Origin: Diorhabda sublineata
Lineage: Eukaryota; Arthropoda; Insecta; Coleoptera; Chrysomelidae
Assembly (NCBI RefSeq): GCF_026230105.1
Contig: NW_026614258.1
Location: forward strand, 1-64,000
Length of the DNA stretch: 64,000 nucleotides
Direction of reading: 5' to 3'
In this document: piece by piece, positions 23,052 to 34,644 of the stretch
Position numbering within the stretch: the first letter of the stretch is position 1
How the letters are laid out: each line of letters opens with the position of its first letter
The notes under the pieces: generated by a model
What the model saw: only the letters and a program-made list of their open reading frames with translations
The model's database searches: none
What the model was told of the DNA's origin: nothing
Program-made: the position numbers and the translations under genes

Positions 23052-24078
23052 AACATCCATTTAAGCCCATTGAGGTCAACTGTCACTTTGTGTTAATTGA
23101 GAATTTTCAAAGTCTATCTTCCTAATTTGAAGTCGAATTTCAACATTTCTCATATATTTGAGTGAGTTTGCATGTAACTTTGTCAGATATCATCGAATAA
23201 CATCCATTTAAGCCCATTGAGGTCAACTGTCACTTTGTGTTAATTGAAAATTTTCAAGGTCTATCTTCCTAATTTGAAGTCGAATTTCAACATTTCTCAT
23301 ATATTTGAGTGAGTTTGCATGTAACTTTGTCAGATATCATCGAATAACATCCATTTAAGCCCATTGAGGTCAACTGTCACTTTGTGTTAATTGAGAATTT
23401 TCAAAGTCTAACTTCCTAATTTGAAGTCGAATTTCAATATTTCTCATATATTTGAGTGAGTTTGCATCTAACTTTGTCAGATATCATCGAATAACATCCA
23501 TTTAAGCCCATTGAGTTCAACTCACTTTGTGTTAATTGAAAAGTTCCAAAGTCTAACTTCCTAATTTGATGTCGAATTTCAACATTTCGCATATATTTGA
23601 GTGAGTTTGCAAGTAACTTTGTCAGATATCATCGAATAACATCCAAAGAAGCCCATTGAGGTCAACTGTCACTTTGTGTTGATTGAAAATTTTCAAAGTC
23701 TATCTTCCTAATTTGAAGTCGAATTTCAACATTTCGCATATATTTGAGTGAGTTTGCATGTAACTTTGTCAGATATCATCGAATAACTTCCATTGAAGCC
23801 CATTGAGGTCAACTGTCACTTTGCGTTAATTGAAAATTTTCAAGGTCTATCTTCCTAATTTGAAGTCGAATTCCAACATTTCTCATATATTTGAGTGAGT
23901 TTGCATGTAACTTTGTCAGATATCATCGAATAACTTCCATTGAAGCCCATTGATGTCAACTGTCACTTTGTAATAATTGTAAATTTTCAAGGTCTATCTT
24001 CCTAATTTGAAGTCGAATTTCAACATTTCTCATATATTTGAGTGAGTTTGCATGTAACTTTGTCAGATATCATCGAAT
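23052..24078 (+). repeat. Seven-monomer partial copy of the 14-monomer segment
   Basis: Matches 20851-21877 at an offset of 2,201 bp (15 monomers less 4 bp): GAGAATT, CAAGGTC, TTCAATATT, class-b 145-bp (23493), CCAAAGAAG (23638), AACTTCC with GCGTTAATT, and AACTTCC with GATGTC. Two further monomers at 24079 and 24226 lead into the full second copy. Confidence 0.86.
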
Positions 24079-24372
24079 AACATCCATTTAAGCCCATTGA
24101 GGTCAACTGTCACTTTGTGTTAATTGAGAATTTTCAAAGTCTATCTTCCTAATTTGAAGTCGAATTTCAACATTTCTCATATATTTGAGTGAGTTTGCAT
24201 GTAACTTTGTCAGATATCATCGAATAACATCCATTTAAGCCCATTGAGGTCAACTGTCACTTTGTGTTAATTGAAAATTTTCAAAGTCTATCTTCCTAAT
24301 TTGAAGTCGAATTTCAACATTTCGCATATATTTGAGTGAGTTTGCATGTAACTTTGTCAGATATCATCGAAT

Positions 24373-26426
24373 AACATCCATTTAAGCCCATTGAGGTCAA
24401 CTGTCACTTTGTGTTAATTGAGAATTTTCAAAGTCTATCTTCCTAATTTGAAGTCGAATTTCAACATTTCTCATATATTTGAGTGAGTTTGCATGTAACT
24501 TTGTCAGATATCATCGAATAACATCCATTTAAGCCCATTGAGGTCAACTGTCACTTTGTGTTAATTGAAAATTTTCAAGGTCTATCTTCCTAATTTGAAG
24601 TCGAATTTCAACATTTCTCATATATTTGAGTGAGTTTGCATGTAACTTTGTCAGATATCATCGAATAACATCCATTTAAGCCCATTGAGGTCAACTGTCA
24701 CTTTGTGTTAATTGAGAATTTTCAAAGTCTAACTTCCTAATTTGAAGTCGAATTTCAATATTTCTCATATATTTGAGTGAGTTTGCATCTAACTTTGTCA
24801 GATATCATCGAATAACATCCATTTAAGCCCATTGAGTTCAACTCACTTTGTGTTAATTGAAAAGTTCCAAAGTCTAACTTCCTAATTTGATGTCGAATTT
24901 CAACATTTCGCATATATTTGAGTGAGTTTGCAAGTAACTTTGTCAGATATCATCGAATAACATCCAAAGAAGCCCATTGAGGTCAACTGTCACTTTGTGT
25001 TGATTGAAAATTTTCAAAGTCTATCTTCCTAATTTGAAGTCGAATTTCAACATTTCGCATATATTTGAGTGAGTTTGCATGTAACTTTGTCAGATATCAT
25101 CGAATAACTTCCATTGAAGCCCATTGAGGTCAACTGTCACTTTGCGTTAATTGAAAATTTTCAAGGTCTATCTTCCTAATTTGAAGTCGAATTCCAACAT
25201 TTCTCATATATTTGAGTGAGTTTGCATGTAACTTTGTCAGATATCATCGAATAACTTCCATTGAAGCCCATTGATGTCAACTGTCACTTTGTAATAATTG
25301 TAAATTTTCAAGGTCTATCTTCCTAATTTGAAGTCGAATTTCAACATTTCTCATATATTTGAGTGAGTTTGCATGTAACTTTGTCAGATATCATCGAATA
25401 ACATCCATTTAAGCCCATTGAGGTCAACTGTCACTTTGTGTTAATTGAAAATTTTCAAAGTCTATCTTCCTAATTTGAAGTCGAATTTCAACATTTCGCA
25501 TATATTTGAGTGAGTTTGCATGTAACTTTGTCAGATATCATCGAATAACTTCCATTGAAGCCCATTGAGGTCAACTGTCACTTTGCGTTAATTGAAAATT
25601 TTCAAAGTCTATCTTCCTATTTTGAGGTCGAATTTCAACATTTCTCATATATTTGAGTGAGATTGCATCTAACTCTATCAGATATCATCGAATAACATCC
25701 ATATAAGCCCATTGAGGTCAACTGTCACTTTGTGTTAATTGAAAATTTTCAAAGTCTAACTTCCTAATTTGATGTCGAATTTCAACATTTCTCATATATT
25801 TGAGTGAGATTGCATCTAACTCTATCAGATATCATCGAATAACATCCATTTAAGCCCATTTAGGTCAACCGTCACTTTGTGTTAATTGAAAATTTTCAAA
25901 GTCTAACTTCCTAATTTGAAGTCGAATTTCAACATTTCTCATATATTTGAGTGAGTTTGCATGTAACTTTGTCAGATATCATCGAATAACATCCAATGAA
26001 GCCCATTGAGGTCAACTGTCACTTTGTGTTAATTGAAAATTTTCAAAGTCTATCTTCCTAATTTGAAGTCGAATTTCAACATTTCGCATATCTTTGAGTG
26101 AGTTTGCATCAAACTTTGTCAGATATCATCGAATAACATCCATTGAAGCCCATTGATGTCAACTGTCACTTTGTAATAATTGTAAATTTTCAAAGTCTGT
26201 CTTCCCAATTTGAAGTCGAATTTCAATATTTCTCATATATTTGAGTGAGTTTGCATCTAACTTTGTCAGATATCATCGAATTACATCCATTTAAGCCCAT
26301 TGAGTTCAACTCACTTTGTGTTAATTGAAAAGTTTCAAAGTCTAACTTCCTAATTTGATGTCGAATTTCAACATTTCGCATATATTTGAGTGAGTTTGCA
26401 AGTAACTTTGTCAGATATCATCGAAT
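24373..26426 (+). repeat. 14-monomer segment, copy 2 (2,054 bp)
   Basis: Second copy of 20851-22904, of the same length and with the same order of markers, ending in the TACATCC class-b monomer at 26282. Here that monomer is followed by a CCAAAGAAG monomer (26427); in copy 1 the following monomer has CCATTGAAG with GATGTC. The right duplication edge therefore lies at or near that monomer. Confidence 0.88.
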
Positions 26427-26573
26427 AACATCCAAAGAAGCCCATTGAGGTCAACTGTCACTTTGTGTTAATTGAAAATTTTCAAAGTCTATCTTCCTAA
26501 TTTGAAGTCGAATTTCAACATTTCGCATATATTTGAGTGAGTTTGCATGTAACTTTGTCAGATATCATCGAAT

Positions 26574-28043
26574 AACTTCCATTGAAGCCCATTGAGGTCA
26601 ACTGTCACTTTGCGTTAATTGAAAATTTTCAAAGTCTATCTTCCTATTTTGAGGTCGAATTTCAACATTTCTCATATATTTGAGTGAGTTTGCATGTAAC
26701 TTTGTCAGATATCATCGAATAACATCCATTGAAGCCCATTGAGGTCAACTGTCACTTTGTAATAATTGTAAATTTTCAAAGTCTATCTTCCCAATTTAAA
26801 GTCGAATTTCAACATTTCTCATATATTTGAGTGAGTTTGCATCTAACTCTATCAGATATCATCGAATAACATCCATTTAAGCCCATTGAGGTCAACTGTC
26901 ACTTTGTGTTAATTGAAAATTTTCAAAGTCTAACTTCCTAATTTGAAGTCGAATTTCAACATTACTCATATATTTGAGTGAGTTTGCATGTAACTTTGTC
27001 AGATATCATCGAATAACATCCAATGAAGCCCATTGAGGTCAACTGCCACTTTGTGTTAATTGAGAATTTTCAAAGTCTATCTTCCTAATTTGATGTCGAA
27101 TTTCAACATTTCGCATATATTTGAGTGAGTTTGCATGTAACTTTGTCAGATATCAACGATTAACATCCAATGAAGCCCATTGAGGTCAACTGTCACTTTG
27201 TGTTAATTGAAAATTTTCAAAGTCTATCTTCCTAATTTGAAGTCGAATTTCAACATTTCTCATATATTTGAGTGAGTTTGTATGTAACTTTGTCAGATAT
27301 CATCGAATAACATCCATTGAAGCCCATTGAGGTCAACTGTCACTTTGTGTTAATTGAAAATTTTCAAAGTCTATCTTCCTAATTTGAAGTCGAATTTCAA
27401 CGTTTCGCATATATTTGAGTGAGTTTGCATGTTACTTTGTCAGATATCATCGAATAACATCCAATGAAGCCCATTGAGGTCAACTGTCACTTTGTGTTAA
27501 TTGAAAATTTTCAAAGTCTATCTTCCTAATTTGAAGTCGAATTTCAACATTTCGCATATATTTGAGTGAGTTTGCATCTAACTTTGTCAGATATCATCGA
27601 ATAACATCCATTGAAGCCCATTGATGTCAACTGTCACTTTGTAATAATCGTAAATTTTCAAGGTCTATCTTCCTAATTTGAAGTCGAATTCCAACATTTC
27701 TCATATATTTGAGTGAGTTTGCATGTAACTTTGTCAGATATCATCGAATAACATCCATTGAAGCCCATTGATGTCAACTGTCACTTTGTAATAATTGTAA
27801 ATTTTCAAGGTCTATCTTCCTAATTTGAAGTCGAATTTCAACATTTCTCATATATTTGAGTGAGTTTGCATGTAACTTTGTCAGATATCATCGAATAACA
27901 TCCATTTAAGCCCATTGAGGTCAACTGTCACTTTGTGTTAATTGAGAATTTTCAAAGTCTATCTTCCTAATTTGAAGTCGAATTTCAACATTTCTCATAT
28001 ATTTGAGTGAGTTTGCATGTAACTTTGTCAGATATCATCGAAT
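26574..28043 (+). repeat. Ten-monomer segment, copy 2 of 3
   Basis: Second copy of the segment marked by ATTACTCAT, ATCAACGATTAAC, AACGTTTCGC and TAATAATCG. It is followed at 28044 by one monomer with TTTCGCATATA, then directly by copy 3, giving an 11-monomer (1,617 bp) tandem repeat from 26574 to 29660. Confidence 0.9.
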
Positions 28044-28190
28044 AACATCCATTTAAGCCCATTGAGGTCAACTGTCACTTTGTGTTAATTGAAAATTTTC
28101 AAAGTCTATCTTCCTAATTTGAAGTCGAATTTCAACATTTCGCATATATTTGAGTGAGTTTGCATGTAACTTTGTCAGATATCATCGAAT

Positions 28191-29660
28191 AACTTCCATT
28201 GAAGCCCATTGAGGTCAACTGTCACTTTGCGTTAATTGAAAATTTTCAAAGTCTATCTTCCTATTTTGAGGTCGAATTTCAACATTTCTCATATATTTGA
28301 GTGAGTTTGCATGTAACTTTGTCAGATATCATCGAATAACATCCATTGAATCCCATTGAGGTCAACTGTCACTTTGTAATAATTGTAAATTTTCAAAGTC
28401 TATCTTCCCAATTTAAAGTCGAATTTCAACATTTCTCATATATTTGAGTGAGTTTGCATCTAACTCTATCAGATATCATCGAATAACATCCATTTAAGCC
28501 CATTGAGGTCAACTGTCACTTTGTGTTAATTGAAAATTTTCAAAGTCTAACTTCCTAATTTGAAGTCGAATTTCAACATTACTCATATATTTGAGTGAGT
28601 TTGCATGTAACTTTGTCAGATATCATCGAATAACATCCAATGAAGCCCATTGAGGTCAACTGCCACTTTGTGTTAATTGAGAATTTTCAAAGTCTATCTT
28701 CCTAATTTGATGTCGAATTTCAACATTTCGCATATATTTGAGTGAGTTTGCATGTAACTTTGTCAGATATCAACGATTAACATCCAATGAAGCCCATTGA
28801 GGTCAACTGTCACTTTGTGTTAATTGAAAATTTTCAAAGTCTATCTTCCCAATTTGAAGTCGAATTTCAACATTTCTCATATATTTGAGTGAGTTTGTAT
28901 GTAACTTTGTCAGATATCATCGAATAACATCCATTGAAGCCCATTGAGGTCAACTGTCACTTTGTGTTAATTGAAAATTTTCAAAGTCTATCTTCCTAAT
29001 TTGAAGTCGAATTTCAACGTTTCGCATATATTTGAGTGAGTTTGCATGTTACTTTGTCAGATATCATCGAATAACATCCAATGAAGCCCATTGAGGTCAA
29101 CTGTCACTTTGTGTTAATTGAAAATTTTCAAAGTCTATCTTCCTAATTTGAAGTCGAATTTCAACATTTCGCATATATTTGAGTGAGTTTGCATCTAACT
29201 TTGTCAGATATCATCGAATAACATCCATTGAAGCCCATTGATGTCAACTGTCACTTTGTAATAATCGTAAATTTTCAAGGTCTATCTTCCTAATTTGAAG
29301 TCGAATTCCAACATTTCTCATATATTTGAGTGAGTTTGCATGTAACTTTGTCAGATATCATCGAATAACATCCATTGAAGCCCATTGATGTCAACTGTCA
29401 CTTTGTAATAATTGTAAATTTTCAAGGTCTATCTTCCTAATTTGAAGTCGAATTTCAACATTTCTCATATATTTGAGTGAGTTTGCATGTAACTTTGTCA
29501 GATATCATCGAATAACATCCATTTAAGCCCATTGAGGTCAACTGTCACTTTGTGTTAATTGAGAATTTTCAAAGTCTATCTTCCTAATTTGAAGTCGAAT
29601 TTCAACATTTCTCATATATTTGAGTGAGTTTGCATGTAACTTTGTCAGATATCATCGAAT
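28191..29660 (+). repeat. Ten-monomer segment, copy 3 of 3
   Basis: Third copy, offset 1,617 bp (11 monomers) from copy 2. Private changes include CCATTGAATCCC near 28343 and TCTTCCCAATTTG near 28844. Its continuation at 29661-30246 matches 19677-20262 up to the point where copy 1 enters the divergent island, so it shows what that locus looks like without the island. Confidence 0.88.
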
Positions 29661-30246
29661 AACATCCATTTAAGCCCATTGAGGTCAACTGTCACTTTGT
29701 GTTAATTGAAAATTTTCAAGGTCTATCTTCCTAATTTGAAGTCGAATTTCAACATTTCTCATATATTTGAGTGAGTTTGCATGTAACTTTGTCAGATATC
29801 ATCGAATAACATCCATTTAAGCCCATTGAGGTCAACTGTCACTTTGTGTTAATTGAGAATTTTCAAAGTCTAACTTCCTAATTTGAAGTCGAATTTCAAT
29901 ATTTCTCATATATTTGAGTGAGTTTGCATCTAACTTTGTCAGATATCATCGAATAACATCCATTTAAGCCCATTGAGTTCAACTCACTTTGTGTTAATTG
30001 AAAAGTTTCAAAGTCTAACTTCCTAATTTGATGTCGAATTTCAACATTTCGCATATATTTGAGTGAGTTTGCAAGTAACTTTGTCAGATATCATCGAATA
30101 ACATCCAAAGAAGCCCATTGAGGTCAACTGTCACTTTGTGTTGATTGAAAATTTTCAAAGTCTATCTTCCTAATTTGAAGTCGAATTTCAACATTTCTCA
30201 TATATTTGAGTGAGTTTGCATGTAACTTTGTCAGATATCATCGAAT

Positions 30247-33174
30247 AACATCCATTTAAGCCCATTGAGGTCAACTGTCACTTTGTGTTAATTGAAAATT
30301 TTCAAGGTCTATCTTCCTAATTTGAAGTCGAATTTCAACATTTCTCATATATTTGAGTGAGTTTGCATGTAACTTTGTCAGATATCATCGAATAAAATCC
30401 ATTTAAGCCCATTGAGGTCAACTGTCACTTTGTGTTAATTGAAAATTTTCAAGGTCTATCTTCCTAATTTGAAGTCGAATTTCAACATTTCTCATATATT
30501 TGAGTGAGTTTGCATGTAACTTTGTCAGATATCATCGAATAAAATCCATTTAAGCCCATTGAGGTCAACTGTCACTTTGTGTTAATTGAGAATTTTCAAA
30601 GTCTAACTTCCTAATTTGAAGTCGAATTTCAACATTTCTCATATATTTGAGGGAGTTTGCATGTAACTTTGTCAGATATCAACGAATAAGATCCATTGAA
30701 GCCCATTGAGGTCAACTGTCACTTTGAGTTAATTGAAAAGTTTCAAGGTCTATCTTCCTAATTTGAAGTCGAATTTCAACATTTCTCATATATTTGAGTG
30801 AGTTTGCATCTAACTCTGTCAGATATCATCGAATAACATCCATTTAAGCCCATTGAGGTCAACTGTCACTTTGTGTTAAATGAAAATTTTCAAAGTCCAA
30901 CTTGCTAATTTGGAGTCGAATTCCAACATTTCTCATATATTTGAGTGAGTTTGCATGTAACTTTGTCAGATATTATCGAATAACATCCAATGGAGCCCAT
31001 TGAGGTCAACTGTCACTTTGTGTTAATTGAGAATTTTCAAAGTCTATCTTCCTAATTTGAAGCCGAATTTCAACATTTCTCATATATTTGAGTGAAATTG
31101 CATGTAACTTTGTCAGATATCATCGAATAACATCCACTGAAGCCCATTGAGGTCAACTGTCACTTTGTGTTAATTTAAAATTTTCAAAGTCTATCTTCCT
31201 AATTTGAGGTCGAATTTCAACATTTCTCATATATTTGAGTGAAATTGCATGTAACTTTGTCAGATATCATCAAATAACATCCAATGAAGCCCATTGATGT
31301 CAACTGTCACTTTGTGTTGATTGAAAATTTTCAAAGTCTATCTTCCTAATTTGAGGTCGAATTTCAACATTTCGCATATCTTTGAGTGAGTTTGCATCTA
31401 ACTTTGTCAGATATCATCGAATAACATCCATTTAAGCCCATTGAGGTCAACTGTCACTTTGTGTTCATTGAAAATTTTCAAAGTCTAACTTCCTAATTTG
31501 AAGTCGAATTTCAACATTTCTCATATATTTGAGTGAGTTTGCATGTAACTTTGTCAGATATCATCGAATAACATCCAATGAAGCCCATTGAGGTCAACTG
31601 TCACTTTGTGTTAATTGAGAATTTTCAAAGTCTAACTTCCTAATTTGAAGTCGAATTCCAACATTTTTCATATATTCGAGTGAGTTCGCATGTAACTTTG
31701 TCAGATATCATCGAATAAGTTCCATTGAGGTCAACTGTCACTTTGTGTTAATTGAAAATTTTCAAAGTCTAACTTCCTAATTTGAAATCGAATTTCAACA
31801 TTTCTCATATATTTGAGTGAGTTTCCATGTAACTTTGTCAGATATCATCGAATAACATCCATTGAAGCCCATTGAGGACAACTGTCACTTTGTGTTAATT
31901 GGAAATTTTCAAAGTCTATCTTCCTAATTTGAAGTTGAATTTCAACATTCCTCATATATTTGAGTGAGTTTGCATCTAACTTTGTCAGATATCATCGAAA
32001 AACATCCATTCAAGCCCATTCAGGTCAACTGTCACTTTGTGTTCATTGAAAATTTTCAAAGTCTAACTTTCTAATTTGAAGTCGAATTTCAACATTTCTC
32101 ATATATTTGAGTGAGTTTGCATCTTACTCTATCAGATATCATCGAATAACATCCATTTAAGCCTATTGAGGTCAACTGTCACTTTGTGTTCATTGAAAAT
32201 TTTCAAAGTCTAACTTCCTAATTTGAAGTCGAATTTCAACATTTCACATATATTTGAGTGAGTTTGCATGTAACTTTGTCAGATATCATCGAATAACATC
32301 CATTTAAGCCCATTGAGGTCAACTGTCACTTTGTGTTAATTGAGAATTTTCAAAGTCTAACTTCCTAATTTGAAGTCGAATTTCAATATTTCTCATATAT
32401 TTGAGTGAGTTTGCATCTAACTTTGTCAGATATCATCGAATAACATCCATTTAAGCCCATTGAGTTCAACTCACTTTGTGTTAATTGAAAAGTTTCAAAG
32501 TCTAACTTCCTAATTTGATGTCGAATTTCAACATTTCGCATATATTTGAGTGGGTTTGCAAGTAACTTTGTCAGATATCATCGAATAACATCCAAAGAAG
32601 CCCATTGAGGTCAACTGTCACTTTGTGTTGATTGAAAATTTTCAAAGTCTATCTTCCTAATTTGAAGTCGAATTTCAACATTTCGCATATATTTGAGTGA
32701 GTTTGCATGTAACTTTGTCAGATATCATCGAATAACTTCCATTGAAGCCCATTGAGGTCAACTGTCACTTTGCGTTAATTGAAAATTTTCAAGGTCTATC
32801 TTCCTAATTTGAAGTCGAATTCCAACATTTCTCATATATTTGAGTGAGTTTGCATGTAACTTTGTCAGATATCATCGAATAACATCCATTTAAGCCCATT
32901 GAGGTCAACTGTCACTTTGTGTTAATTGAGAATTTTCAAAGTCTATCTTCCTAATTTGAAGTCGAATTTCAACATTTCTCATATATTTGAGTGAGTTTGC
33001 ATGTAACTTTGTCAGATATCATCGAATAACATCCATTTAAGCCCATTGAGGTCAACTGTCACTTTGTGTTAATTGAAAATTTTCAAGGTCTATCTTCCTA
33101 ATTTGAAGTCGAATTTCAACATTTCTCATATATTTGAGTGAGTTTGCATGTAACTTTGTCAGATATCATCGAAT
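30247..33174 (+). repeat. Mixed satellite block with unusual monomer starts
   Basis: The monomers at 30394 and 30541 begin AAAATCC and the one at 30688 begins AAGATCC after ATCAACGAAT. The monomer at 30835 has GTTAAATG and that at 31276 follows ATCATCAAAT, a CpG loss. The first 137-bp monomer is at 31717. From about 32295 to 33174 the text returns to class-b domain sequence (TTCAATATT, class-b 145-bp at 32442, CCAAAGAAG at 32587), an inserted or exchanged copy of the 29808-type segment. Confidence 0.78.
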
Positions 33175-34056
33175 AACATCCATTTAAGCCCATTGAGGTC
33201 AACTGTCACTTTGTGTTAATTGAGAATTTTCAAAGTCTAACTTCCTAATTTGAAGTCGAATTTCAACATTTCTCATATATTTGAGGGAGTTTGCATGTAA
33301 CTTTGTCAGATATCAACGAATAAGATCCATTGAAGCCCATTGAGGTCAACTGTCACTTTGTGTTAATTGAGAATTTTCAAAGTCTATCTTCCTAATTTGA
33401 AGTCGAATTTCAACATTTCTCATATATTTGAGTGAGTTTGCATCTAACTCTGTCAGATATCATCGAATAACATCCATTTAAGCCCATTGAGGTCAACTGT
33501 CACTTTGTGTTAATTGAGAATTTTCAAAGTCCAACTTCCTAATTTGGAGTCGAATTTCAACATTTCTCATATATTTGAGGGAGTTTGCATGTAACTTTGT
33601 CAGATATCAACGAATAAGATCCATTGAAGCCCATTGAGGTCAACTGTCACTTTGTGTTAATTGAGAATTTTCAAAGTCTATCTTCCTAATTTGAAGTCGA
33701 ATTTCAACATTTCTCATATATTTGAGTGAGTTTGCATCTAACTCTGTCAGATATCATCGAATAACATCCATTTAAGCCCATTGAGGTCAACTGTCACTTT
33801 GTGTTAAATGAAAATTTTCAAAGTCCAACTTCCTAATTTGGAGTCGAATTTCAACATTTCTCATATATTTGAGGGAGTTTGCATGTAACTTTGTCAGATA
33901 TCAACGAATAAGATCCATTGAAGCCCATTGAGGTCAACTGTCACTTTGAGTTAATTGAAAAGTTTCAAGGTCTATCTTCCTAATTTGAAGTCGAATTTCA
34001 ACATTCCTCATATATTTGAGTGAGTTTGCATCTAACTCTGTCAGATATCATCGAAT
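33175..34056 (+). repeat. Two-monomer repeat with GGGAGTTTG and AAGATCC, three copies
   Basis: Three 294-bp dimers start at 33175, 33469 and 33763. In each the first monomer ends TTTGAGGGAGTTTG followed by ATCAACGAAT, and the second begins AAGATCCATTG and ends CATCTAACTCTG. A related pair occurs earlier at 30541-30834. The third copy has GAGTTAATTGAAAAG and CAAGGTC in its second monomer, as the earlier pair does, so the block grew from a 30541-type unit. Confidence 0.87.
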
Positions 34057-34644
34057 AACATCCATTTAAGCCCATTGAGGTCAACTGTCACTTTGTGTTA
34101 ATTTAAAATTTTCAAAGTCTATCTTCCTAATTTGAGGTCGAATTTCAACATTTCTCATATATTTGAGTGAAATTGCATGTAACTTTGTCAGATATCATCA
34201 AATAACATCCAATGAAGCCCATTGATGTCAACTGTCACTTTGTGTTGATTGAAAATTTTCAAAGTCTATCTTCCTAATTTGAGGTCGAATTTCAACATTT
34301 CGCATATCTTTGAGTGAGTTTGCATCTAACTTTGTCAGATATCATCGAATAACATCCATTTAAGCCCATTGAGGTCAACTGTCACTTTGTGTTCATTGAA
34401 AATTTTCAAAGTCTAACTTCCTAATTTGAAGTCGAATTTCAACATTTCTCATATATTTGAGTGAGTTTGCATGTAACTTTGTCAGATATCATCGAATAAC
34501 ATCCAATGAAGCCCATTGAGGTCAACTGTCACTTTGTGTTAATTGAGAATTTTCAAAGTCTAACTTCCTAATTTGAAGTCGAATTCCAACATTTTTCATA
34601 TATCCGAGTGAGATCGCATGTAACTTTGTCAGATATCATCGAAT

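Larger units (their letters stand above)
18062..32586 (+). repeat. Domain of class-b 145-bp monomers (nine copies)
   Basis: Monomers starting at 18062, 19971, 21292, 22760, 23493, 24814, 26282, 29955 and 32442 also read CAACTCAC, but with GAGTTCAACTCAC and GTGTTAATTGAAAAG, so their linked variants differ from class a. Seven of the nine (all but 18062 and 22760) are followed directly by a monomer with CCAAAGAAG. Spacings between successive CCAAAG monomers are 1321, 2201, 1321, 1468, 3673 and 2487 bp, each a whole number of monomers minus the known deletions. The copies at 22760 and 26282 begin TACATCC. Confidence 0.92.
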
